A stretch of DNA of 64,000 bases from Nilaparvata lugens. Its lineage: Eukaryota > Arthropoda > Insecta > Hemiptera > Delphacidae. A program made the position numbers and the translations under genes. Location: contig NC_052505.1 of assembly GCF_014356525.2 (NCBI RefSeq), positions 26,040,549 to 26,104,548 of the forward strand, given 5' to 3'. The notes beneath the pieces were generated by a model that ran no database searches, had not been told where the DNA came from, and worked only from the letters and a program-made list of their open reading frames with translations. Shown here piece by piece: positions 12,832 through 26,400 of this stretch; positions within the stretch are counted from its first letter, which is position 1, and each line of letters starts with the position of its first letter.

Positions 12832-15800
12832 TTTTCTTCCCTCTTATCTATTCCTTTCTTTCTTTCTATCGAAATGGTCTATGGATTTTGAACTGACTCT
12901 TATACCGTTTTCATTTTTCTCTTTTTATTATTGTATTTTTTCCACTAAGTCGATACACGTATGGTGAATCTTGCACTGAGTCAATGGTGTTGAGGTTATA
13001 AATTTGGTAACTGTGTGCGTGGACGCTAAGTGTACACCAGACTGATTGATTCACTACAAGATTCAATACAATTGTCGGAATCGCGGGAGGCCTAAACGCT
13101 CGCTCACCCTTGATTCTTCTTATGACAGATTGTATGGTGATGAAATTTTTATAAGTAGTGTAGCGATCGCTAAACACTGAATACGGATACCTTAAAATTA
13201 TTATCTGTGAAGAATGAGCATACAAAATCATACAGGTCGAGCAAAAATCCCGATGTAGATAATTTACGGACTGCGTCTCTAATAATCTGAAGGATTAAAA
13301 TACGGTACTTGGACCAAATATCGTTCAGAATATATTTCGAGAACAGAGTCTTGCCGGGTTTTAAGCTCTATTGTAGGAAATTATATGATCTCCGGCTGCA
13401 TCTGCTATACAATTGATGTATTCGCTCCTAAGTCGAGGTCGGTAACAGATAAAAGCTGATATATGAGCAGGTAAGGACAAAGAATAAATATCTCGATCTG
13501 ACCCCACTCACTACATCCACTTGGACCTGTTCCAATATCCAGCTTAATTCAATTATTTCAATGATTGTATTTGATCGGTTCTTGATAATATAGAACGTAT
13601 CAGACACAATAATGACAGGCTTAAGAAATAATCAAACTCAGAAAACGAATTAACAAATTGAAATATATTATAATAAAATATATGATCTCACAGTGCAGAT
13701 TCAGAATATGATTTACAGATTGAAAGTGGTTTAACATTAACAAAAATGATTAGCAATCTTGTACTTGCATGATACCATGCATGATTCGACAGAATTTTAC
13801 AATTGATAAAAATTTAACAGTTTTGAAAAAATAGTGAAATAAATTATAAAATATTTGAAAAAATGCTCGGGTCGTGGTTCTGGCAGCGAGGATAGTAATC
13901 AACACAAGTTCTTATAAATTCAAATCAATAAATCTAAAAATCTTAATGGTTAATAAGCGCGGTCGGCATGGCCAATAATTTAACGAAGAAAATTTTATAT
14001 CTTTCTGCACTGTAATATTTTTCGAAGTGTAGATTGGGGCCCCTTTAAACTTATAACTCACGTGAAATTCCTTGGCGTTCGTGGTTTTCTTCTTTAGATC
14101 AAAAATCGTTTGATCGGCAGCGGGTCCAGGCTTCGGTCTCAGCACGTGGGGAATTTTAATTTAATATCTCCTTCACCAAATTAATTAAGGGATAATTTAA
14201 CTTTAAACTTTTGATTTATCGATTGATGAACATAGATTTACAAATAACAATTAGAATAGCCTAAGAATATTGGCTCACAAATAAAACATATAAAATCGAA
14301 CGAGAATTCTATGAATAGGTCTTGGTAACTTTAACGAGGTCTGAACGGTGAGGATTTCAAAAGGGAAGTGAAGACCTTTTTCTAAGCTTCTTGGCTAGAA
14401 CCTTTTTTCTGAGAATCTCGGTGTAATAAATTTGCATGAAAATTTGCCATTGGTAGAACGATTGTGATGTAGACGTGACGTCAGTGGCAAGCAATAGAAT
14501 ATAATTCTTTAATACAATAATAATTCAATTTATATAATTCTTAAAACTGCTTAATCTTCTAGAAATAGTTCTCTTATAAATGTATTGCTAGCATATATAT
14601 GATAAGGCAGGTTGTTGTCTGATAGCAGATTAACATATGTTGTTTCAAACGATCACCTTTTTGGTGCTATTTCTATGCACTATGATTGGCTTAGACTTGC
14701 CAAAGAGGTTTAATCACCATGTGGTTCAGTTGAAAATAATAATAATAAATTATCTTTATACAATTTTATTATGTTTGAGACTGTTATAATTAATTTCTGC
14801 CGTCTTTATCATAATATAAGTTCATGCTTCGACCTAGTTAGTTACAATAATACTTGACATTATATATACTTTTTTAAATAATAAATAATTTCAACAATAA
14901 TACATACATTTTATTTTTTATTCGAAATTCTTGGTCCTTTATTGATAGTTTTTACTTTTTTAGAAATAAAATTATAGCTTGCATGAATCTGGCATGACAT
15001 TTTAAAATCGCTGAATCAGCAGCTGTGTTTGAGCTGCTTAAACATCTGATCGGTAGTAAACAAAGTGTAACCTCAAAATTCAATGAGTAATTCATAAATG
15101 GTTCGTACTTTATTTGCAGAATAGTTATACTTACTTACTTTATCCGGCTCTACAGTCCGGTGGACTTTGGCCTCCTCAACATAGCGCCTCCATTCGTCTC
15201 TATCCTGAGCACTCCGTCGCCAGTTTGCCACGCCCAGCACCGGGGTCTCCGATCACGTCGTTCAGCCATCTTGTCCGTGGTCGACCTCTCTTCTCGTCCC
15301 AAGCATTCTTTCTTCCAGGAGTCTTGATGGTACCCTCTCGTCACTCATTCTGGCTAAATGTCCAAACCATTCAATCCTTCTGGCCTTTATGAAACGCACC
15401 ATATTTCCTGCTCCAATGGCCTGGTCTATTTCAACATTGATCTGGCTCTCCACACCCTCCGTCACATATTGGTCCCCAGATTCTTCTGTACATTTTTCTT
15501 TCAAATGACCTTAATGCTTTTTCATCTTTGTTCAAGATAGTCCATGTTTCGGCCCCATAGGTTAAACTGGTCTCACTAGCGTCATGAACATTTTCACTTT
15601 GTTTTTCTGGATATGAGCCTGCTTTTTAAATATTTTTTGATTAGCAAAGTATGCTCTGTTGCCCATCATTATCCGATTGTGTATTCTTGACTGGTCTTAT
15701 TGTCTGCTGTCAGGGTACCCCAAGGTATTTGAACTCTCTGACGCCTTCTATAACACAGTCATCGGCTATTTCCAGATTACATATTGCCTTCTTGCTTGAT

Positions 15801-17382
15801 GTGCAACATTCTCATATATTTAGTTTTATTTATGTTCACTTCAAGACCCACCTCTCTTGCTCTTCCCTCATTTTGCTAAAAAATTTCTTTGAGGCTATTT
15901 TGATTTCTTGAGACTAGGACAACATCATCTGCATAAGCTAATACTTGGTTTGTTCTGTTGATTATAGTTCCGCTTGTGCCGAGTTTCTGGGCACCATCTC
16001 TAGAACCAAATTGAATAGTGTTGCAGAGAGAGCATCGCCTTGTCTAACACCAGTAGTAACACTGAACATTCGGCTAGTTTTGTTACCTATCTTAACTTGA
16101 GCGGTTGTGCTGGACATTGTTAGCTTTATGAGACTTATCAATTTTCTCGGTATTCCATTTGCAATAATACTTCATCATTCTCTCTCTCCTGATGCTATCG
16201 AATGCCTGGCGGAAATCAACAAAGAGCAGATGTAGATCTGTATCATACTCAAAACATTTTTCCATCATCTGCTTCATGGTAAAGAAGAACTTTTCGAATT
16301 CCTTAATCAGCTGACGCAGATACATCCCAAAATACAGTTCACTCTCGAAATAGAAGAAGAAGCTGAACTACCGTTCCTAGACATTCTAATCACCAGAAAC
16401 AAAAATTGCAATCTGGAACACTCTGTATACAGAAAACCAACCCTTACAAATAGATACCTCAATGCACTGAGATAGTCATCACCCCGCACATTCCTTCTCT
16501 GTAGTCAATAGTCTAATCTTCCAATATATCCATCTCACCGACGAAAAAAGCAAAGAAGAAGAGATCAAGACAATCAAATCCATACTGAAGTGTAATGGTT
16601 ACAATAATAGAATAATTGAAAAATCTTTGAAAAAACCAGTGAAACCTTCTAAACCTGAAGAAAAACTCAAGGAAGAGAAAGTATTAAAAAAATTCGTCCC
16701 CCTTCCATACATCAAGAGTACCACCGACCGTATCGGGAGAATACTGAAAAAAACATCAAATCAAACCTGTCTACAAACCTTTCCAAACTATTTCGAAATT
16801 CCTAAAAAAACCCGTTCAGAGACTAGAGCTAGAAAATCAAGGCGTTTACAGTATCCCTTGCCTGAATTGTGACACGCTGTATGTAGGTCAAACAAATAGA
16901 AGAATTTCAGCCAGGATAGAGGAACACATACTGAGCATGAAAAACAAACAACCAACCTAAGCTCTTTACAGCCACGAAAAGAACTCAGGTCACAAAATAA
17001 ACTTTAATAATATTTCAAACAAATAGCCAATATTCAAAATTCTCGGGTTGGGATTGTACGAGAGGCTCTGGAAATAGAGAAACAAGGTAGCCTTGACAAA
17101 AGGGATGACAGTACAAATATCTCTTCTCTTTGGAAAATCATTGTGAACACAACAAACACATCACAAAAGCCAGACACTTCTCCGAGAACTCCATTCACCC
17201 AGCAGTGCCTGGCCGAGCAAGTGGAGAAAGGAGAGGGGAGGAGGTACTCCCTTCGACCACGAGGAATAATTTCGAAGCACAGGCAGGAGTCAGTGAAGCA
17301 TTAACTGCGCTCCGAAGATGCCATTTGGGATAATGGTAAAACGTCAGCAAGTAAGTGGAACTACTTATCGGATGTACCCAGT

Positions 17383-17437
<55 letters not shown>

Positions 17438-20400
17438 TAGACAGGATACACACGACACAGATAGATTAAAAACACTTAAAAACTTAAAAACTTACATTTA
17501 AACGAGAATTTGCGGGGAGCTGGGCCCCCTTTGTCAATCAACCAGGGAGTGAAGTGGTGAGATTTGAACACTCTAATGGTCGTGACTACAGAGACGCGGT
17601 AGAGGCGTTGTGCAGACCAAAGAGCACAGACGAACGGAGGTGCACTGATTGAAGGAGCACTATGGGATCAGTTGGTGGGCCATGATGGGTTATTTCAAGC
17701 GGGAGATTTCAAATTTGAGTGGGTTATGGATAAGGAAAGGTGTAGATTATGAATTGATAGAAAATCCTTATCCATAACCCACTCAAATTTGAAATCTCCC
17801 GCTTGAAATAACCCATCATGGCCCACAGATTGGCTCACAGATAAAATATACAAAAATCGAACAAAATTTCACTAATGGGTCTTTGGTAACTTTCAACAAG
17901 GTCTTAACGGTGAGGATTTTAAAAGGGAAGTGGAGTGTCTTCTTCTAAGCCTTTGGGCTAGAACCTTTTCTCTCTGAGAATCTCTGTGTAATTAATTTGC
18001 ATGAAAATTTGCCATTGGTAGAATGATTATGACGTAGGCATGATGTCAGTGGCAAGCAGTAAAATATAATTCCTTTAATTACAATAATAACTTAATTTTT
18101 ATAATTTTTTAAACTGCTTAATCCTCTAGATACAGTTCCTCTATACAGTGTACATGCACTAGCATATATGATAAGGCAGGTTTGTTGTCTGATAACAGAT
18201 TAACATATTATGATGTTTTCAAACGATCATCCCTTTTGGTGCTATTTCTATGACATATGATTGGCTTAGACTTGCCAAAGAGATTCATTCACCATGTGAC
18301 TCAGTTGAATCAATAATTTATAATTTAATATTTCTATACAATTCTTATTATATTTGAAACTGTTATAATTAATTTTTGCTGGAAAAGATTCAGCATGAAA
18401 ATCTCTACAATAATTAATGTTCACTAACATTTTCACCTGAAATTGAAAATAAGCACGAAATTCGAGAAAATGTGATTATCTAATTGCAAACTGTTGGCAA
18501 CTGTATTAAATGATTCACTATGAAGAGATAGCAGACCTCGTATGTCTCCAGCGTTATTGTCCTGCCACCAGCTGGCTCAAATCTTTGAATAGTAGACTTG
18601 AGATGCGCGTGAACACTAGCGTCAGGTGATCAATTTTCATAACGGCAAGGAAAGTTGTGTGAGTGCGCCACACCAGATTTTTTAACATCATTCCCATTTT
18701 CCTAGCCTTCTCTGGATGAGTGATATGAAATATTATATTGTATGTTGAGGTTTCAACGAGGTATGAATTGAGTGGAACTCACCTCTGGCATAAGCTTTCT
18801 GACTGAAATGATGGCAGTCCTCGGAGAGGTAGGTGTGATCAGTGACATTGACACCCGCCAAGTCCCTGCGTCGAGGGAAGATCAGATGCTGCGTAAATGG
18901 TTGGGCCACAACTGCAAACGTTTTTCGGCCTCTGTAAGTGACGTCATTTGCCTTGGAAAGAGAAGAAAATATGGGAAAAATAAGAATATTGTTACACAAA
19001 ATACCAAAACGTATTGCTTTAAACTCACACGAGTTATCTGAGCAACAATATAAGCATTATTGCTCCTAATTCTTCATTTCACATCCATCAAAGTATTATA
19101 ACGAAAATTGGAGTGGAACCAATTTATTGGAAAGTACTGAAGAGAGATTGAGAGACACACCTTGAAAAGATACGGAGAAATCAATTCTGAGAACTGAAAA
19201 GAAGCGAGGAAATTCTTTGCGTGAGAAGGGCCTAAGAGGGAACTCTCCCCCTTTCACAGACGAATAGTCTTCTTGAGGGATACCACTCTTCAATATTGTT
19301 ACAATGTGAAAAAATACAATTATGTAATTCACCTCTTTATTATTCTATTGTAACTGAATTTTTTGTACACTTCTTGTAATTTTTATCTGGAAATAAATTG
19401 AATTGAATTGAATTATATTTCAAATTGGTAACAAGTCTCGAAAACATCAGATCTGTGACAAAGCGTTGAACTCAATCGAATGTCTCTGTATTTCTAATTT
19501 CAGAGGCTTGAGTCTTCTGTTGAATGAATACATGAGCTTAACTCGTAGGTGAAGCTTGAATAACTTGAAACTGAATAGCTGATATTATCATACAAAAAAA
19601 TTGAGATGGATAATTTTCCCTCTCTTCTTATTGGATAATATTACTAAATGAGGTTGAAGGATATATAATTATTATGTATTTACTTATCCGTGATAGCTCA
19701 TATATCAAGATTGGATAATTTGATGTATGAATCAATCATATTCATTTAATCAATAAACCTATTAGAATCTTCGAAGTTAATCAAACATGATGAGAGATTA
19801 CAATGGAGAATCGATTCAATTTTTTGATGAATTCTCACCACTTGCAACTCAACTTGCTGCCAACGTTCCATGATGGGTAGAAATGCTGGCCTTTGAGAGC
19901 TGAAGGTTTGTCCAAAAAGACAAGGGCACAGCCATCGACGGGTCACACCGCACACGGGTCTCAGGCCTTTGAAATCCATCACAATTCTTAGATCTATGGA
20001 CAAAATATTCAAAACTCTGTTATTATTGGATTTCGTCAATGAATTCCTGTTTATTTTAATGTTCAGTATGGATACCAAAATTATTCTATTGGAGACTTCA
20101 AACAGTGCATTCTCCTCCTATTCTATATTTTCAAACGTTATATCAGTTTTTCAACTCCACTACAGTATTACAACATTTTCTAAGTAACTTCCCTCCGTAT
20201 TCTTATCATTGTCCCTGACATAGCTTTGATATCAGCAATGTCGAATTATTCTGATTGATTGGAAGCAATCATTGAATCCTGCATTCATTCTTTCTCTTGG
20301 ATTCAATTATGGACGATATTTAAACAAAAAAATATAAACTCCAACATTACTACTAATGAAGTAAGTTGATCCCTTGCAGTAGTAGATCAACATTTCTTGA

Positions 20401-23400
20401 TCAAGAAAGTATTTATCAAGACAAACAATTTTTCAGAGTTGAAGACTTTGAGACGCCCAAAACTTTGCGTGTCCTTCGTGAAGATTCAAAAAAGTTTGTA
20501 GACAGTTTGTCATAGCTTGGTCATTTGATAATGCATTCCAAAGAACGAAAGTATCAAATATATTTGGCCAATTCTTCACGAATTCGCTCCCACGCACTGA
20601 AGAGAAATAATTTCAAGGTTGGTTGAGAGTGTTTAAGTTGATGGAAGTTCTGGATTTCATTAGAAAGGGGAGAGAGCTCATCTCGGCAACTTCTTCCTTA
20701 ATCAATAAGTTATCAAGTTCAGATCTTCAATTATTATTGGATCAGAGAGGTGGGAGGGGAGAGAAATCAAATTTATCTGCAGAAGAAGGGGAATTTCATC
20801 CTCTTCCTTGAATCTGAGTTAATTCAGTTCCTCTTGTCATAAAATTACGGATGCCACGTGGCTTTAATCCATCCAAGAAAATCGAAAATCTCTCTACAGA
20901 ATATCCTTTACAAACATTTTTGGAACTTTATAGTATCATTATTTCAGGATCGTAGTTCCAGAACTATTCATTGAATTGTGATTCTTTAATATAAATAATG
21001 AAGAAAAAACTCATTCAATCTAAATTGATTGATAATATTGCTACGAATCTGAGTGATTTGTTATGTTCAGTGAATACTCAGAATTTCAACAGTTTAGGTT
21101 GCACAAAGGCCGGTTGAATTTCAATCGTGATTAATTTCACGAGAAACAATCAGAGAATGCAATTTGGAGAAAGCATCTTTGATTGGTTTTCATGAAATTA
21201 ATCACAATTGAAATTAATCCGAATTTTGTGCAACTGACACTCAGTATTTTTATCAGAATGTTTCAAAATAGGCCATGAGGGACTTCCGAGAAGAAATCTG
21301 TGAAAGCTTTCAGACTTTACAATACCTCGATTGCAAGCATTCTCCACATGACTTGTTTGTATCATTCACAGAATACATTAATATAGAATAGTTTCATGAA
21401 TAAGGTAGTAAATAGAAATATATTAATTATTACTTATTATAAAATACATTATATTATACTCAATCATTGAAATGATATTGGATTCATTCCGTTTCTGAAG
21501 ATGACTAGAAAACTATTGACTCGTTAATTCAATCATGAACTGAAAAAATAAACCGATTAACAAACATTAAACATGAAATATAACATAGATGTATAACATG
21601 AAATAATGGCATGAAAGTACTCACATAGAATAAACTTAAAACTTATTACTTCTACTAACTCAGGAATTACAAGCTACAATAAACTAACAATAAACAAACG
21701 GAAACTTTTTAACTGACAGAAATTTCCAGCCATCGAGTGCAAACATGACCTAACTACGCTAACTCCTCTCAAGTCAGCCTACTAGTTTATAATTGAGAAA
21801 CAGTTGATGCCAGTGTTATCTCAGCCTAATTGCTTCCATCTAATATTTGCATCATCTTACCGTGCAAGAGCCATGCATCACTTAGCTTAGAATTAATTGA
21901 TATTCTCCGGGCTCATCCATCCGTGAAATATAAATAATGCATTCAACTATGTCTAATCAGTATAATGATGAAGAAGGCTAAGAATGAAAATATTTTATTT
22001 CAATTGAGATTCAACATTGTTTCTTGGGCTCTCATAGACTATAGTATGCAAAATATACTGTATTTTCAAATATTTACGGAGTTCGAATATATACATTATA
22101 AATACAAGAGTTTTCCACAAAAATCAATATTCATAGACTAAATACAGTCCATATTGTCCACCAATCGATACTGAATACTGAGCTTCAACTATCCCGACTC
22201 TGACTATGAAAGTCTCCAATTATCCAAGTAGAACTAATCAAATCAAATAACCTTTTACAGTATAGAAACGGGGAAAAAGAAGTTTATAAAGCTTCAAGCA
22301 TTTTCAAAAGTGAAAAACTGTCTTCAATGACTGGTGTCCAATATAAACAGTAGCTCGTTTCAACCAATGTAATAAAGTTGGATAATTATACACGGAACTT
22401 TATAGAAAATGATGCTGCTGAAGATCCGTTTTCCGTGGAAACGAAGAAACGTGGAAACGTGTTTCATATTCGAATGTTTTTTCATTGAGTGATCAAACGA
22501 ACCCGGAGCCCATTGATTGAAATAGTTGGAGTTCCACTATAAACAAAAATTGAATGTTTGTTCCGAATTTTATAGATCTCTAGTATGAATGAGAGATACC
22601 ATTTAAAATAACTTGTAATTTATCATAGATGATACATTTCATTTTCAGGGACAATATGAAGAAATGTTGAAAGCATAATAGAATCAAATAAGTAGAAGAT
22701 AATAGATTATACTAGTGGTTAATGGAGAAAGAGAGAATTATCTGTAGCAGTGATAACGTGCTTCTAGGGATAAAGAAAAATAGACTTGGTGTAGAACCAG
22801 ATTGACAAGCTACAATATTAATCATGTATTGAGGACAATGTAGCCTCAATTATATAAAACCAGCATTACGTATAATCTGGAAGAATCAGGAAAAAATATT
22901 GGGAGGAATGATAGCTTATTACCATGGGTAGAAGAAAATACAAACTTGGAGAGAGAACCAGATTGACAAAGGTTCTTGGAAGATTGTCTCTGAGATAATC
23001 CAACAGCTTGTAAAGGTCTTTCCTGTGCCTCTCTGGAGCCGATTTGAAGTCACCATAGCACATGTCGAAGCAGAAGTCATTGCTGCCCATCATTACGGTT
23101 ACCAACTGTAAAAAAATAAAATTTTATTGATTAATGGAGGAGTTACCTAACTATTGAGTGATTATCAATAGGCTACTATTTGGATTGTCAAGACATTATA
23201 GTTTGGAGTGATACATTTATAATCAAGAATATCCAAACTCTCGGTCTGCTCTAGGCTGGTCTGGGCTGTTTTATCTATAAATCCTTGATATTCTGATTTC
23301 CAATTGCTTCAGTTCACCGGTCCACGTGACATATTTTCATATAAGTCCAAATTTCAATTTTCCTTCTAGATTTTTCAGACTTAATGTTCAAATTTCATTC

Positions 23401-26400
23401 ATGGGACTGAAACGTCCCAATGAAAAGTCTTGAATATAAAGATAATTGCACCATCTAAATTGATCATTTCTCATTCATTTTTTTTGGATCAAGAAAGTAC
23501 TGATCAATTGGAAACATAATCTTTTTTGCACAACATTGTTCTAAAGGTTAACCGATGTTTTTTTTCAAAATTCAGGGGAGGAGCACTTCTTGACTGAGTC
23601 TGTTGCTCTTTCTTCGCTATTGCGATTTATGATTTTTGACTGTATGGTGAGTATGGGCCTAAACGAATTGGAGAAGTATTGTTGATGCAAAAAATGTCAG
23701 TTACGGTGTTTAACCGCCGTGAAACTGGCCCCAACATATTGAGCCAAAATTTGAAACATATGCCAATATTTAGGACTTATTTTGGGCTTCCAGAATATCC
23801 AAGTTTCAAATTTTGGTCTGCGTTTATCCGTATCAGATCCTCTAGGAACAATCAAGGTCTATAAATAAACCTTGGTATTTTAGACCTTGGAAACAATTGA
23901 TGACTAAGCTGCCATCTAGCAGTTGATTCTGGAACTACTTCAGCGTTAAAAGTGAAAGCAAAACACAGTACAGTATGGTTAGAGGAAGCACAGTATCTAA
24001 ATAGAGGAATAACGAAGAGCCTTATCGAAGGTTACACGCTGAGTGAATCTCACAATATAGGACACTATCATTATTTTTTAAGTAATATTATCGGTTTCGT
24101 TATGAGTATACTCCTATATATAATGGAGAATCGGTTTCAACTCTCAAGTTGAAATTGTAGATCCAATGATGAGAAATTTCAAAGAATGCTAGAGGCTGTT
24201 TGTTCAACTAAATTATTTATTGAAGTATCAAATGGTATAGGCTAAGTTTCAACTAGAATACCAAGTCCCAATACTTGATATAGTCAAAATAACAAAAATA
24301 GGAAGTCAAATATTTTGTTGCAATAGGCTTCAACCTGGTTACGGTAGTTGTTAGTTATCTTGATAAATATTGATAAGTTAAATACTGATAAAACTCAATA
24401 CTGAGTACATAATTTCTTTGAAATCTTGAAAATTTACCCTGAGACTGGCCTTGATGATTTCGGCAGGAACTGAAGCCATGTGAGGGAAATTCCAAATGGT
24501 GGCAGTTAGTATTGTCATTGAGTAAAGATATGGTTTGATTTTTGTCTTGATTATTTGTCTCTGGTATTGTTCAGTTCAAGTAAGTAATTAAAAGTAATCC
24601 TAGATCACTCATAATCAACATTATGTCGAACTATGAGCCCACCTTCCAATCATTGTGGAAGTCGACCCGTGGATCAGCCTTGATGCGTTTGACCAGTACC
24701 GATGCCATGTGCGGCAGATTGCGACTGGTGGCAGCCGGCTCAGCCACGTTGAACTGCGAGGCGCGGTGGTGCGTGAACGAGTCATCCAGCGAGAAACCCA
24801 CCAGGTCCGGGTTGAACACCTTCACAATGTTCGGTAGGGTCAAGAACTCTCGCCACGAGCCTTGACCACCTGGAGCCATTCGAATTCAAATTACAAAACA
24901 ACGACAAATTATCGTAACAGTACAAAAAAGTGTGGTTTTATGCTAGTGGGCACTGAGATTTTAAGCATTGTGTGTCAGTAATATCATAGAGTAATGATAC
25001 CGTTCAATGTGATAATCAGTATCTGTAGTACCGTAATCATTTTATCACTGGTAATATGTAGTCAGAAAAGTAGTACAGTTGAAAAACTGTTTGAGTAATA
25101 GTACAGTACTCGGGACGACTAGTGGTTTTGGACAACTATTCAAAAAATGTTTGGTTTTGAGCTGGAGGCTACTGTACAGTGTGCATTCTCGAACGAGATT
25201 GTTTGTAGTTCTCAATCGCCGTGAAATGGGATTCAGTGTTTTTTGTGCTGGTGCAAAAGTAATATTGACAAAAAGATATTTATTTATTTATTTGATGATA
25301 GAATTACAAATCATATGAATATGATCGGGACAGAACAACAGGCATAGCCCAAAACTATTATGTTCCCAAATTTTGATAAATAATAAAATGTCCAAAAATA
25401 GGTTATGTTCTTACTGAAAAAATTTAAAGTTCAATTTCTGTCCAAAAAAATATATGAGCTAGAAATTTTGAATTTAGAATGATTAAAATACCAAATTGTA
25501 GTCAAATATTGCACTTAATATTACCGCACTTTGAAGCCAAAAAATACACACAACTTTCCACTAGACACAGATATTAGATATTAGCATAAAAATAATGTAA
25601 GGTTCTGGAGCCAGTGACCACTAAGGCTAGGCGCACAACAGTTAGTTAAGACAAGACAAGACATGATCAGACACGTTTAGTCACAATACTTCACATAGCA
25701 GCTTGTGACGCAACTCACACTGATTAGTCATTGCGATCAGACATGTCTTCATAACAACTATGTGAAGTATTTTGACTGAACGTGACTAGTCTTGTCTTGA
25801 CTAACCGATGTACGCCCAGCCTAAGATTTCATAAACGGTTTGTAGTGTTCAGTAATTTTGTTTGTCTCCTTCAAAAGTGACATTGCAGCAATAAAATAAG
25901 TCATTTTTCTCATCCCAGTTTAGTTAGCATGTCATTGATTGATTGACAAAAATTCTACAAATGCCCGTTCCCAAATGAAAGATCCCTCTCACTAATTAAC
26001 TTGTGCTTTATCCAATAATTCAATTATTTTAATAACTCCATATTTGGAGTTTTCACGAGTGGAATTAGTATTCCTTGTATCGGGTTCTTCACTGAAGTGC
26101 ATCAAAAATCGAAAGCGGCATTTATCGATGAAGAGTTGACACAAGTTCGTAAACAGTTCGTAAACACACACAAACAGTACCGTGTCTACTCTGGCTACAA
26201 CAACCCGTTGCCAACGACGACATGACAAAACATAATATGACATCTCCCTTTTTCAGGGAAGCCGCAAAAATAATAATAGAGAAACATACAGAAATAATAG
26301 AAAAACGTACAGAACAAACAAATATTGATGGTTACAAAAGATTACTCGTAGCTGAAAATTAGGAGATACACAAGTTGCGCCCAGCGGTGAAATGGGAGTG

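Noticed and set aside
12579..12967. Several overlapping frames rich in Cys and Val
   Set aside because: They are translations of the (GT)n microsatellite and not proteins.
17195..17458. Minus-strand frame with a Tyr-Ile run
   Set aside because: It reads through the (AT)n tract and the antisense of the Penelope-like copy.
14262..18383. Complete LTR retrotransposon bounded by the 0.55-kb repeats
   Set aside because: The interior holds LINE and Penelope pieces and no protease, integrase or RNase H; the repeat ends do not show clear TG...CA or a target duplication.
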